Source: Megamerina dolium (taxonomy: Eukaryota > Arthropoda > Insecta > Diptera > Megamerinidae). From it: a stretch of DNA of 64,000 nucleotides. The stretch lies in NCBI GenBank assembly GCA_963854835.1, contig OY978526.1, positions 90,675,846 through 90,739,845 of the forward strand. The letters run 5' to 3'. The notes below the pieces were generated by a model. It made no database searches. It saw nothing but the letters and a program-made list of their open reading frames with translations, and was not told the DNA's origin. Shown here one piece after another: positions 23,687 to 36,891 of this stretch (its first letter is position 1; every line of letters starts with the position of its first letter). Made by a program: the position numbers and the translations under genes.

Positions 23687-25117
23687 ATGAAGTTTACGCA
23701 TTTTTTGAGCGTATTACAAATATTCATATTAACACGGCAGCAGCTATGCAATGCGATTAAAAAACAAGTTGGTGAGAGAATAACAAAGTTTTTACTACGC
23801 ATACAAATTCAAAATGCAAATTTGTACGAATAATATATTGTGTATTTGTAATCTCTTTCAATAAGGTGATGAATGCAATGGCGGTAAAGGTGACTGCAAA
23901 TATATAATTAATTGTCCGGCTATATCAGATAATTTTGATCGGTTGAAACCTCATCAAATAGAGTATTGCGATCGTGAGAGCTCACTGCTATGTTGTCCAA
24001 AAACCACAATTCAGACACGCGTAGAATATTATGGCGATGAATCGCATATATTTATACGAGGTACTTAAACATGTGTTAAAAATCTTCGGAAAATAATCAT
24101 AAAGAAATTATTCTAATTTCATAGAATGTCAAAAATATCGTAAAATTAGTGCAAAATGCCAACCAACACCTTTGATTGTGAGCGGCGTTAAAGCAGAGCC
24201 CAAAGAGTTTCCTCACATGGCGCTATTGGGAGTAAAACAGGTGAATAATGACATCAAATGGCTATGCGGCGGTACTCTTATCAGTACAACATATGTTCTC
24301 ACTGCTGCTCATTGCTTCTCTGATAGAGAGTAAGAAATTTAGCTCCACAAGAAAAAAGACAAAAGGTTTTCCCGTTCTCGCATCAAAACATTTGATGTGT
24401 GTGTGCGTGTGTATGTATGTATTTCAGGAAAACCATTGTCTTTATACTGTAATTGTAAAACTTTATAATAATTACCATATGGATAATTCATTAATATGAA
24501 TGTATACTACTTTTAGAATTCCAAATATGGTGCGTCTCGGCGAACTTGACTATAGCACAACCACAGATGATGCACTCGTACAGGATTTTGTAATAAAAAA
24601 TTACATAACGCATCCACGTTATGATGTCACCGAAAAATACAATGATGTTGCATTGGTGAGATTGGATGGTGAAGCTCAATTGAATGCTTATGTTGTACCC
24701 GCCTGTTTGCCTCTTTCGAATGGTACAGAATTTCGCCAATTTATTGCTGCCGGTTGGGGTGCAACAAAAGTGGCATCAACATCGTCATCACATTTATTGA
24801 AAGTCTCATTGGAACGTTATGATGATGCTGAATGTAAGAGTTTAGTGGAAGAAAATGATGATCTCGAGGAGGGTATTCGTGTACATACCCAACTATGTGC
24901 TGGCTCACGTACGGATTCACGCGATACTTGTAGCGGCGATTCAGGTGGTCCATTATTCATTGATCATCCTGATTACAAATGCATGTACATGTTGATTGGT
25001 GTTACATCATTTGGATTCTCATGTGGAATCGCTGGCACACCTGGCGTATATGCACGAGTTAATTTATTTGTCGACTGGATTGAAAGAATCGTTTGGGATG
25101 CAGCAACCGGCATTTAA
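23687..25117 (+). CDS. CLIP-domain serine protease, Snake-like zymogen
   Basis: This is a secreted chymotrypsin-fold protease precursor of 361 residues. Exons are 23687-23771, 23866-24060, 24125-24329 and 24517-25117, with GT-AG introns and phases that join exactly. Exon 1 encodes a signal peptide (MKFTHFLSVLQIFIL). Exon 2 encodes a CLIP domain with six cysteines (DECNGGKGDCKY...INCP...YCDRES..LCCP). Activation would cut Leu110-Ile111 (TPL/IVSG); Leu at this site is the pattern of Snake-type CLIP proteases. The triad is H156 (TAAHC), D205 (NDVALV) and S304 (GDSGGP). D298 in the S1 pocket predicts trypsin-like cutting after Lys/Arg. The family acts in extracellular cascades such as Toll activation or melanisation; the specific pathway is inferred only. 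An AATAAA signal lies just after the stop (about 25149-25157). Confidence 0.93.
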
Positions 25118-25481
25118 ACATGGTGCATTCTAAAATGTTTTATTAAAAAAATAATAAAAGGCAAATACGCCGAATACAATTAAAAATTAGCGGCTGGTTT
25201 TTTAAAATGAATCGCATATAACGTGTTGGACATGGTTGTAAATATATCAATGAAATAGTCTCAAATTTAAATTATTATTGTGTAATTTTTCATTTAAAAT
25301 TGATATGCATCGTATGCATAGGGGCACTTGCAAGGTTACGGACGCGACATTCCTATGCATACTACATGATAAAAAGCAATAAATAGAAGTATTTGATACA
25401 AATTAAAGAACAAAATTAAAACATGTTATCGCTTTTTATTTTCTTTAATAAGTTTTTTGCCCGTAATTTACTGTTATTAAT

Positions 25482-25752
25482 ATGGGCTCCACAAAGGAGA
25501 ATGGAACCTTGATCCCGAAAGGATTGTATTACAAACAGTGGACGGTTGAGAGTTTGATTCAAGATATCAGCTATTGTAAAGCGATACAGAAGAGTTAAAA
25601 ATATTGTATATTTTCTTGAGGATGGCCAAATGAAGTTAAAACAATTTGATTATTTACTCTCGCCTGATGAGAGGACCGCTTTTAATTTTTTTAAGTAGAA
25701 AGCACGCGATGGCAACTTGTACGACATACAAGTACATAAAAATAATCAATAA
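25482..25752 (+). pseudogene. Unassigned coding-like relic
   Basis: An ATG-led frame (MGSTKENGTLIPKGLYYKQW..., 25482-25598) ends at a stop. It overlaps a +1 frame that continues in protein-like style (RYRRVKNIVYFLEDGQM, then FDYLLSPDERTAFNFFK), meets TAG near 25695, and goes on in the same frame with KARDGNLYDIQVHKNNQ. The amino-acid composition looks coding, but the frameshift and stop suggest a decayed gene. The family is not recognised, and chance cannot be excluded. Confidence 0.35.
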
Positions 25753-25886
25753 TCAATTATAATTATAATTGTAATCTATAATCAAATTATAAGCCGATTT
25801 CACTAGAATCTAACAATCAATCAATTCAAATCGATATTAATGGAAAAGGTTTTTTTAATAAAGACACGCATTGCATGCTCGTTTAG

Positions 25887-26036
25887 GTTGAGCTATTAAT
25901 AACGCATATATATCCAAATTGTTGCTCCATTAATCAAAAGAATCGTGGCGAATTCGAAATACAACAGATTCTCTACAATCAGCTGCTTCACATATGGATG
26001 GTAAATGAACAGCTGTACAACAACTTGCAACACAGA
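25887..26036 (+). other. Possible orphan coding exon
   Basis: A 150-bp open segment is bounded by a good acceptor (GCTCGTTTAG) and a consensus donor (AGA/GTGAGT). It encodes 50 residues in phase 0 (VELLITHIYPNCC...EFEIQQILYNQLLHIW...). No partner exon was identified. It may belong with the relic just upstream. The function is unknown. Confidence 0.35.
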
Positions 26037-26179
26037 GTGAGTCAAATTATTTTTTTTTTGTTATTTGATCAAACACCAAAATATGCAGCAATTAAGTTAT
26101 TTATATGGAAAACACTCATTAAAAAATGTTAATGTTGTTACTGTATTTATGGCGATATTATTGCATTTAATGGACCTTC

Positions 26180-26232
26180 CTTAAAAAAATCTGATCAAAA
26201 CGAATATACCATGCGCCCATGCAGGGTATAAA
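26180..26232. repeat. Remnant end of the 19.6-21.2 kb repeat element
   Basis: ATCTGATCAAAACGAATATACC, then ATGCAGGGTATAAAAA, matches the right terminus of the array element at about 21117-21170. Confidence 0.65.
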
Positions 26233-26740
26233 AAAATATTCAAAAAAGTGCATGTTTTCTTTTATTTCATTTCTTCTCATAGCCAATACCCACGTCTTCT
26301 GATAGAAGACAATATTCGAGATAAACATATTGCAAGAATTAATATTTTATACGCTGAATATGCTTTCACATTTGTTAATATTAAACAAGAATGCCGTTGG
26401 GCACTCTAAATTATTATAAAATATTACTATTGAACACCCTATACCAATTTGATCTGGCAGAGATTTGTTTATACAGTCGAGGTTGTCAGTTTCTCACATT
26501 ACATTTTTCTTCTTGGAACAGTTTAAATATACCGTAGTGTGTCTTGGCAGTGAATTTTGGTAAGATTTAATGCATATTTCATATTTAATGAAATAAACAT
26601 AAAATTCATATAAATGATCAATCAAATGACGTCAGTGCTTCCTCTACTTTCACTCGGTGGTTACATATCTAGCGTATCTTATCTTTCCATCATTTTCTTT
26701 GTTGCTGGAATAAGTGTCAGGACACGTCGGACAGTTTACC

Positions 26741-29700
26741 ATGATAAGAGCTTTTCCACGCTTCAGTGCGGCACTGCGAGCAAACACCGACCTCGAATTA
26801 AAATTGCCAACATGCAAGGAGTATACAACTCAAACGGAACGAAGAAGAGAAGTGCACGAGTGAGTAGCATATGTAATTTCACAATTATGTGCAATGTGTA
26901 CTTAAATTTATTACCAATAGCAAAACACAAGTTCAACAAACAATCGCCCAATTGTTGGAACAAATACCAAACGAGAAGCGAGCACAAGCAAAAATATGCT
27001 TTCAAAAACTTCGAAATATAGTACAAGAATGTATGGGCTATGAAGAACAGCCACAGATTATTGAACATGCAACGTTATACCTCTTTTGGTCATTACTGGA
27101 CAATCGTGTCATGTTGATATCATCACGGATGCTTGTTCGCACTATATTTGGTTCCATATTTGAAGAAAAGCTAAACAAAATACACGCTGAAGTTATGGCT
27201 ATACGAAATTTGCTCGAGGAACATGAAATTGAAAAGCTGAAAAGCTGGAATCATAGCATAACGAAACAGCAAGAGCAGCGCTTATGGGGTGAAAATATAC
27301 ATGTACGCTTCGCACAGGCGCCAATGGGTGACGTACTGCAATTACAAGATCTATCGCCAACAACAATTATGAAAAACTCAACCGCACTTGGCTTCTCAAT
27401 GGAATGGAACAATGATGTACAAAAGCAGCACCAACTAAAGTCCAGCAGTATAGAAACTTTGATACAACTCTCAGAATCTACTGGTGATACACAGCTGATG
27501 GCAAAAGTTGGAGAATTGCTCAATTCGAAACGTACCAATAATGAATTGCAAAATGATCTTCTCGAACTACTCGGCTTCGAATGTTTTGAACTGTTGCAAC
27601 ATATACTCGAGAATCGTAGTTCTGTTGCAGCACAATTGGAAAAATACGATACACGTGAGAAAAGGATGAAACGTGGTAAACTTATGCAGAAGCAACAACG
27701 TGCAGCCGGTAATTCACTTGCCAGTGAACATCGACCTACTGTGGCGAGTGCCGTAATCGTTCAATCGGCCTTGGAAAAAGAGCTTTCCAAACAAACGCGT
27801 CGCGAAGAGAAGAAGATGCATCGCCTCTTGCAGAGTATAGGGCGCAATGAGGAAGATGATGATGATGCGAATGCGGCTCGCGCCTTAGATCCAATTCAAT
27901 TACGTATGCAACAACAAAAGAACTTGCTCGAGAGTGCTCAGCAACAACCACTTCTGAAGAGCACACAACGTCTAAAGGAAATGCGACCATCCAGCTACAC
28001 AATACCAAATTATCCGTACGTCTTCGATAGTCAACTGGGTGCTAAGCAGCATGCCGGCTTTATTGGTGGAAATCGCATTAGTCTGCCCGACACTGCAGAG
28101 CGCATCGAAAATAAACAGTATGAAGAAGTGAAAATTCCCGCCACCGAACCACCACCGTTAAGCGTTGGCAATAATCGCATACAAGTGGCCGAACTCGATG
28201 ATATCGGAAAGCTTGCATTCGCCAATTGTACTGAACTGAATCGTATACAATCCGTTGTATACCCAGTGGCTTATCACAGCAACGAAAATATGTTGGTGTG
28301 CGCCCCTACCGGTGCTGGTAAAACGAATGTTGCCATGCTGGCCATTGTACACACAATACGTGCGCATCTAGAGAACGGTGTCATTAATCGCGATCAATTT
28401 AAGATTGTCTATATTGCACCAATGAAAGCATTGGCTGCCGAAATGGTTGATAATTTTTCAAAACGTTTAAAATCATTGAATATTGCTGTGCGTGAATTGA
28501 CCGGTGATATGCAGCTCTCCAAAACAGAGATGACACAAACACAAATACTGGTGACTACGCCAGAGAAATGGGATGTGGTCACGCGTAAAGGTCAGTCATA
28601 CTTGCATAACTTTATATATGCTATATTATCGTTTCGTTCATCTTCTAGGTGCTGGTGATGTTGCTCTAATTAGTCTTGTTAAATTGCTGATCATTGATGA
28701 AGTGCACTTGTTGCATGGCGAACGTGGACCTGTTGTCGAGGCATTGGTCGCCCGCACTCTGCGACTTGTTGAATCTTCGCAAAGTATGATACGCATTGTT
28801 GGCCTATCTGCTACGCTGCCCAATTACATAGATGTTGCCCATTTTCTGCGTGTCAACCCCATGAAGGGTCTCTTCTACTTTGATGGCCGTTTCCGTCCAG
28901 TTCCGTTGGATACCAATTTTATCGGTGTCAAGTCGGTGAAGCCGTTGCAGCAACTATCCGATATGGATCAAATTTGTTATCAAAAATGTGTCGAAATGGT
29001 GCAACAAGATCATCAAGTGATGGTATTTGTTCATGCGCGTAATGCTACTGTACGTACGGCAACGACACTGCGTGAATTGGCGCAACAGAACAACACGAGT
29101 CCGATCTTCTTGCCCAAAGAGTCGACGGGCTACGGTTTGGCGGTGCGTGCCATACAAAAGAGTCGCAACAAGCAGCTTGTCGAGCTGTTCTCGTGCGGTC
29201 TTGCAATGCATCATGCTGGTATGTTGCGCACCGATCGTCGATTAGTGGAGAAATATTTCGCAGAGGGTTACATTAAAGTGCTCGTCTGCACGGCAACCTT
29301 AGCGTGGGGTGTCAATCTGCCGGCGCATGCAGTTATCATTAAAGGTGAGTGTGCGTCCACGTCTTAGTCTTACATACTGACTTGTGTCCTCCCAATAGGC
29401 ACCGATATTTACGACTCAAAACATGGTGCATTTATCGATCTTGGCATCTTGGATGTATTGCAAATTTTCGGTCGTGCTGGCCGACCTCAGTTCGACAAAA
29501 GTGGCGTTGGCACCATCATTACCACCTATGACAAGCTTAATCATTACCTATCACTGCTCACTAATCAATTCCCAATCGAATCGAACTTTGTGCAATGTCT
29601 TGCGGACAATCTAAATGCCGAAATCTCATTGGGCACCATCTCCAATGTGGAAGAAGCAATTGAATGGCTAAGCTATACATATCTTTTTGTACGGATGCGC

Positions 29701-32700
29701 ATTAATCCCCATGTATATGGCATCGAATACAGTGAACTGCAACAGGATCCCACATTGGAGGCGAAACGTCGAGCGCTGATCGTGTCCGCTGCAATGAATT
29801 TGGATAAGGCACGTATGATACGTTTCAATCAACGCACCATGGATTTCAATGTTACCGATTTGGGTCGCACCGCTTCACATTTCTACATTAAATATGATAC
29901 TGTGGAGATATTTAATGATCTAATGAAACCGTTCATGAACGAGGCTGATATCTTTGCGATGATATCACAAGCTCAGGAATTCCAGCAACTAAAAGTACGC
30001 GATGATGAATTAGAAGAATTGGATGAATTGCGAAACTACTACTGCAAAGTAAAGGCATTCGGTGGTAGTGAAAATGTCTGCGGCAAGGTACATCGTCTTT
30101 TTTGCACATAATTTCAGTTTATAATCCGAAATGCATATATTCTTCCAGGTAAATATATTGATGCAAACCTTTCTCTCACATGGCTATGTGAAGTCATTCT
30201 CGCTGATCTCCGATATGGCATATATTGTGCAGAATATTGCTCGCATAGCTCGAGCACTCTTCTCGATTGTGTTGCGTAACAATAATGCCATTCTGGCTGG
30301 ACGCATGTTGCAAGTATGCAAAATGTTTGAGCGTCAACAATGGGACTTTGAATCACCAATGCGTCAGTTTACTATCCTGAACGCCGAGACCATTGATAAG
30401 CTGGAAGATCGTGGCATTAGTTTGTATACGCTTCGCGAAATGGAATTAAATGAGCTAAAAGAAGTGCTACGGAATCAGCGTAATGCTGAGATGGTGTTGC
30501 GCTCGGCGCGAGAACTGCCTATGCTTGAAATCGATGCCACACTACAGCCCATCACACGTACCGTGCTTCGTATCAAAGTAGACATATGGGCGCATTTCAA
30601 TTGGAATGACAGAGTACATGGTAAAGTCAGCGAGAGCTTTTGGCTGTGGATTGAAGATCCGGAAACGAATTTCATCTATCACTCGGAAATATTTCAGGTA
30701 ACATATTTTAGCATTGAGTTGTTTGCATTTGTATTTATCTTATTCTTGTTTTGCTTTTGTTTTTTGCGCCCACAAGGTCACACGCAAATTTGTCTTTGGT
30801 GGTAAATCGCAGCAACTGGTGATGACCATACCACTCAAAGAGCCGCTACCACCACAATACTATATACGGGTCGCTAGTGATACATGGCTGGGCAGCAACA
30901 CATGGAGTCCACTGACATTTAAGCACTTGGTGCTGCCCGAGCACCATCCACCACTGACAGAATTGCTGCCGCTGCATCCACTGCCAGTGTCATGCCTCAA
31001 GAATCCACAATACGAATCGCTGTACAATTTTTCGCATTTCAATCCGATACAAACACAAATTTTCCACTGCCTCTATCACACCGACAATAATGTCCTACTG
31101 GGTGCTCCCACGGGCTCTGGTAAAACGATTGTTGCGGAAATTGCCATCTTTCGTGCATTTAATAAACATCCTGGTGCCAAAGTGGTATATATAGCACCAC
31201 TAAAAGCACTGGTCAAAGAGCGTATCACCGATTGGAAGCGCCGCTTCGAAGATGGACCGCTGCGTAAGCGTGTCGTTGAGCTTACGGGTGATACAACACC
31301 CGATATTCAGGCAATACGTGAATCACAAATTATAGTTACAACACCGGAGAAGTGGGACGGTATCAGTCGTTCGTGGCAAACGCGTGAATATGTGCAGGAT
31401 GTGGTACTGATGGTCATCGACGAAATACATCTTTTAGGTGAAGATCGTGGTCCAGTCATTGAAGTGATTGTGTCACGCACAAATTTCATAACTTCACACA
31501 CTGGCCGGAGTATACGTATCGTAGGATTGTCCACTGCATTGGCGAATGCCCAAGATTTAGCAAATTGGCTGGGCATCAAAAAAATGGGTCTATACAATTT
31601 TAAACCATCGGTACGGCCGGTGCCACTTCAAGTGCATATAAATGGATTTTCAGGTGAGCAGAATTAACATACGGTTGGTTGGTTGGTTGGTTTGGGTGCA
31701 GCTTGGGAGACAAAACCCAGGCTCAATTAGCACAATAAGCGCGGTTTTGATACACCATATATATGTGGTTTATTCGAACCACCTTGATTTGTTTATCGAC
31801 CTACTAATATCATCTATTTTTGTCTTAGCGAGTTCATTGAGGTCGTCCCTTACGAATTTTCCTAGCATTCTATGACGCAGAGCGCCCACACTTGGGCACT
31901 CGCATAGAAAATGTAAAACCGTTTCTCTGGTCCCTTCCTGATCGCAGTTTCGGCATCTGTCATTGTGGGGCCATCCATCCCATCCTTTCGGCGTGGTCCC
32001 CCATCGGCCAATGGCCGATTATTTTTGAAGTTATTCTGAAAATGTCTGTTCTTGGCTCTTGACTTATCGTATTTTGGCCAAATTTGCTTGGTTTTTTTTT
32101 TTTGCAAGTACAAGTTTTTCCCCAACTGGTCTCTGCCTGCATCTTAAACTTAAGGTGGAGCTCTCTTTTAACGGCGCTGAGGGGGCATCCGACAGCTACC
32201 GACTCGGATTCGCTGAGAGATGCCCCCCTTCTTGCCAGTACATCTGCCTTCTCATTCCCCTCTATGTTCATATGGCCAGGTACCCACATGGGAGTGATGT
32301 GTACTTTAACGCACTGTACTATAACTAAAAAATAAAATAAAATAATGTAAAAGTACTAGAACAGCATACCTAAAATATTGCATTTCATAGGTAAACACTA
32401 TTGTCCTCGCATGGCTACTATGAATCGTCCGACATTCCAAGCTATCCGCATGTACTCACCCTGTGAGCCGGCCATCGTTTTCGTCTCATCACGTCGTCAA
32501 ACACGTCTCACTGCCCTCGATTTGATCACTTTTGTTGCTGGTGATGATAATCCAAAGCAATTCGTCCATATACCTGAACATGAGATGCAGCAGGTGTTGC
32601 AACAAGTAAAGGATTCCAATTTGAAATTCTGTCTAGCCTTCGGCATTGGCCTTCATCATGCTGGTTTGCAAGAGCCAGATCGTAAAATTGTCGAGGAACT

Positions 32701-34532
32701 ATTTTACAATCGCAAAATACAAATACTGATCGCAACAGCAACATTGGCATGGGGTGTTAATCTGCCGGCACATCTTGTTGTTATCAAGGGCACTGAGTAT
32801 TTCGATGGCAAGGTCAAGAAATATGTCGATATGCCCATTACTGATGTCCTCCAAATGATGGGTCGTGCTGGTCGACCACAATTCGACAACGAGGGCGTAG
32901 CTGTTGTGCTAGTTCATGATGTGAAAAAGAATTTCTACAAGAAATTCCTCTACGATCCATTCCCTGTCGAGTCTAGCCTATTGGAAGTGTTGCCGGAACA
33001 CATTAATGCTGAAATAGTCTCAGCAACGGTGCAAACGAAACAAGCGGCCTTGGATTACCTCACCTGGACCTACTTCTTCCGTCGTCTTTTGCGCAATCCA
33101 ACATACTATCATCTGACCGGCGTTGAACCGAACGAATTGAATATGTTCCTATCATCGCTGATTGAACGTGTTGTATTCGAGTTGCAGGCAGCGGCGTGTG
33201 TGGTACAGAGCGAGGGCATGTTAGTGCCCACCTTTTTGGGACGTATATCATCGTACTACTATTTATCGTATCGCACAATGAAACATTTCCTGGATGATTT
33301 AAAATCAGAAATGAATACCCGTGATGTTTTGCTGGCCATTGCAGACTCATATGAATTTGATCAACAACCAGTGCGGCACAATGAGGATAAACATAATGAG
33401 TAAGTGTTTTGTACGTGTGTGTGCGTGTGTGTTTGCGCTCTAATATTTTATTTCTTCTCCTTTTTTCGTATAGGGAGCTGGCCGAGTCATGTCGTTATCG
33501 TCCGTCAACACCTTCGTGGGATTCGCCATACACGAAAACATTCCTTTTGCTGCAAGCACATTTTATGCGCCTTGAATTGCCCAATTCCGATTATTTAACG
33601 GACACAAAATCAGCACTAGACAATGCAACACGTGTGATGCAAGCAATGGTCGACTATACGGCAGAACGTGGTTGGCTGTCGACAACACTTAAAGTGCAAC
33701 AGCTTATGCAATGCGTTATACAGGCGCGATGGTATGATGAAGCCGAGTTTTTGACACTGCCACACGTGACGAATGCGAATGTGGCGCTCTTTTATGGTAT
33801 ACCGCACAATTATGAATACTTGACACTACCGACACTGAAGCATTTATGTCGTAATGACTATGAAAAATTAGCCGGCCCACTTAGAGATATGTTTGAAGAG
33901 CCAGAAATTGAACAAATTTATAAGGTGCGTAAAGCGTATGCTATTCCATCAATACTTGATTGCTTACATGATTTTCACTCTTTAAGGTTATACAAGATTT
34001 ACCGGAAATTAGTGTAAAACTTTCGATACAGGGACACTACTTGGATGATATACAATCGACACGTGAAATACCAACGGAATTTAAAAATGATCACTGGATT
34101 CAATTGCATCCCAATGAGGTTTTTTCAATTTTGTAATATGATTTCGAATTGATTTTTATTACATCAAGTCTTTTCTCTTTCTAGGATTATGTTATTTGTA
34201 TCGATTTGCAACGGCTCAATTGTACACAACGCTTTTACAAAAGCCCTACCATACACTGTCCTAAATATCCGAAAGGTAAAAATGAGGCATGGTTTCTGAC
34301 ACTCGGTTCACAGGCCAACGATGAATTACTTGCAATGAAACGTGTTAATATACGCGGCAAACGTAGCACAAGTCGTATTTGTTTCCAATCGACACCGCGT
34401 CGTGGTCGTATGCTGTTGACATTGTATCTAATGTCGGATTGTTTAATTGGTTTCGATCAACAATTCGATTTACAATTTGAAATTATCGATGCTAAAACCC
34501 CAACCGATATGACTGAATTGCAATTAAAGTAA
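26741..34532 (+). CDS. ASCC3: ASCC3: activating signal cointegrator complex helicase
   Basis: This is a 3'-5' Ski2-like helicase of the ASC-1 complex, which in other animals splits stalled/collided ribosomes and supports alkylation repair. Ten exons give 2179 residues (human about 2202): 26741-26859, 26921-28590, 28649-29344, 29399-30087, 30149-30697, 30777-31653, 32391-33399, 33474-33924, 33987-34118 and 34185-34532. All phases agree. The two helicase cassettes are visible: APTGAGKT near residue 503 with DEVH near 613, and GAPTGSGKT near 1352 with DEIH near 1456. Each is followed by [12 protein letters not shown] and a Sec63 region. The start ATG 26741 gives [12 protein letters not shown], similar to the human MALPRLTGAL start. 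Intron 6 is enlarged to 737 bp by a LINE fragment. A poly(A) signal lies near 34667. Confidence 0.97.
31672..32330 (-). mobile_element. LINE fragment in ASCC3 intron 6
   Basis: On the - strand it encodes the end of an RNase H domain ([20 protein letters not shown], 32289-32230) and the C-terminal tail ([15 protein letters not shown], then CRNCDQEGT...[11 protein letters not shown] after a frameshift). It is antisense to ASCC3 and 5'-truncated. Without it the intron would be under 100 bp. Confidence 0.88.
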
Positions 34533-35057
34533 TACCACGAACTTACAATGACTTTATATTTTCCAAAACCAATATCTTTTTCGCAATAAGTTGAGGAATT
34601 ACCATTTTTTTTTTTTTTATGTTTACTCTTCAGTTTCCCTTTTACATACTATAGAGCTTTAAATGAAATAAAATTTATAAAATTTATATAGAAAATGAAT
34701 TGAAAACTTGTCCGATAATTTATATTTTTATATATTCATATACCCGTTTTTTTTGAAATATATGTATTTAATAGAATAAGCACACAAATGTAATTTATTG
34801 TAAAAACAAAAAAAGTATATACCTACATTACATACATATATAAATGAATTTTAATGTATAGAAAAAAAACCGATAATTAGTATACATTTATTTTTGTTGT
34901 TTCCGGGAAAATTCCTCTTCCAAACTCTGTTAGTGTTAGAATTTACCCTATGAACCTCAAACGAGCCCTCAAAGATAGTAACACCAAAGAGTTGGACGAC
35001 TATATTACCAACTTAATGCCCAACTATTTAATAATATAATGTAAATGTGACACTTAT
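34533..35057. other. ASCC3 3' flank
   Basis: AT-rich DNA with T runs and one AATAAAA near 34667. No gene was seen. Confidence 0.6.
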
Positions 35058-35378
35058 AGACTCCGAAGAATCATTTAGCCAAGCTTCTCTTCCAGCACAG
35101 TTGTGCGTGCTAAATTTTTGGGCAGTATTAGAGGCGACTTACTTATATTAGCCGGCTCCCAACAGCAGAATCCTTGTGACATCACTTTTTCTGTGCTTTG
35201 TTACAGACCGCTTTTAAGAGCGTTTTCATGGTAAACTGTTACTTCTGGATGATATGCTTGCCGACTGGTGAATACCATTCGAAAGAAAAATATTTTCAAT
35301 AGTAAACTTCAACCGGAAATTGAATCCACGACATGTAGATCAGAAAGCCAACGCACTAATCACTGAACAATGCCACCC
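35058..35378 (-). repeat. tRNA-derived SINE, diverged copy
   Basis: The SINE body (TAGCCAAGCTTCTCTTCCAG, then GACATCACTTTTTCTG) runs into a degraded tRNA-like head in reverse complement (AACGCACTAATCACTGAACA). The 3' poly-T/ATTTATT tail is missing. Confidence 0.8.
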
Positions 35379-35387
35379 AAACAATAT

Positions 35388-36665
35388 ACATAGATTTAAG
35401 CCCCAAACAAATTACAATATCACTGGTAAAATGATCAGTGAGCTACCTTAAGCATCAAAAAAGACTGAAATCATACGAAGAAAAAATACTGCTCAACTGT
35501 GTTTCTTGATAGCACTCAAGTTTTCGACAAGGTATGGCATTTTTTATGGCATGACGGTCTTACACAAAAACTCAAACTATTACTTACTTATGTGGCCATT
35601 TCAACCGAAAATCGATTTAAGCCGAATCTAGCATGCTTCGCCAGCCAACTCTTTTCTTCGCTAGCTGGCGCCAGTTAGAAATTCCAAGCGCCGTCACGTT
35701 CTCCAGTACTTGGTCTTTCCGCCGGAGGCTAGGCCTTCGCCTTCTTAGCTGGAGCGTATTTTTCCATTCGCTCGACATGACCTAGCCATCACAGTCGCTG
35801 GATTTTGATTCGCTTTACTATGTCAATATTGGCATACAGCTCATACAGCTCATGGTTGTACCTTATTCGAAACTCGCCACCAACGCAAATAGGTCTAAAG
35901 ATCTTGCGTATGACTTTTCTCTCGAAAACTCCGAGCATTCTCTCATCTGAAGTGGAAATTGTTCAAGCTTCGAACAGGCATGATGAGAGACTTGTAGAGT
36001 GTGGTTTTCGTTTCATGAGAGAGAGCCCGACTTCTCAATTGTTTACTTAGCCCAAAGTAGCACCTGTTAGCAAGAGTGATCCTTCGCAATAACTCCAGGC
36101 TGGCGTCATTACTGGTGTTAATACTAGTTCCAAGATAGATAAAGTCTTTCACTACTTTAGAAGCGTAATTAGTAACAGTGACGTGCAGTCCAAGACGCCG
36201 GGACTCTTTCTTTGTTGACACTAGGTACTTTATCTTGTCCTCGTTCACCGTGAGACCCATTCGACCCATTGTAAGCTACAGCTTACAAACAGAAAATTTA
36301 TAGTATATCACAATGATTATTCAACAAGCCCTGTTAGTGCCACAAGGAAACGTTTTGGGACCTTTACACTATCCCTTATACACTTCAGATGCGCCCAACA
36401 GTGTTGGGACATCCACCCAAGCTACTCAACTTGCAAAATCATCTCGACTCACTTGAAATTTAGCTTAACAAATGGCATATAAAACCCAATGATCCCAAGT
36501 GCGTTCACAGAAAGAAGGCCTGGACCTGGAGAAAACACATAGAAACGAAGAAAACTAAAATAAAGCTAAAAAAATTAGAAAATTCTTGTGGCTATTGGAA
36601 GTTGGTAGATCGAAGTTGTGTTTGTACGTTTCAAGTGGGATTATTCAAACCCGAATCTCATTATT
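35388..36665 (+). mobile_element. Jockey-like LINE reverse transcriptase, split by another LINE
   Basis: The 5' part (35388-35596) encodes KKTEIIRRKNTAQLCFL followed by VFDKVWH, a reverse-transcriptase motif. The 3' part (36285-36665) encodes VPQGNVLGPLHYPLYTSDAPN, then NHLDSLE..LNKWHIK and TWRKHIETK. The catalytic ADD segment is deleted. Between them lies an oppositely oriented LINE (35597-36280). Both parts carry stops. Confidence 0.8.
35597..36280 (-). mobile_element. Non-LTR retrotransposon fragment nested in the Jockey-like copy
   Basis: The - strand frame at 36269-35943 reads MGRMGLTVNEDKIKYLVS, then FIYLGTSINTSND and RRITLANRCYFGLSKQLRSRALS. This is the C-terminal reverse-transcriptase region of an arthropod endonuclease/RT LINE. 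The 3' end (to 35597) matches copies at 44.08 kb and 57.63 kb. Confidence 0.85.
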
Positions 36666-36891
36666 AAGTGCTTCGTTTGCACCTTGTCTTACGTGAATTG
36701 CCTACTAAATGTGACAATAGGCCCTATTCCAAATCTCATCTTCATCGCCATCAATTAATTAATTTTGTGCTTGCTATACTTATTTATTTATTTATATTGA
36801 ATAGATTTATTTTATTTTGTATTTATTACTCCATTATGCTCTCATGCAAACACATAAATATATTTTTAATTTAAATGAATTCTTGAAACAT

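Noticed and set aside
26614..27021. 135-codon frame overlapping the start of ASCC3
   Set aside because: It uses a different frame from the conserved ASCC3 exons and runs through the first intron. Homology and phase favour ATG 26741.
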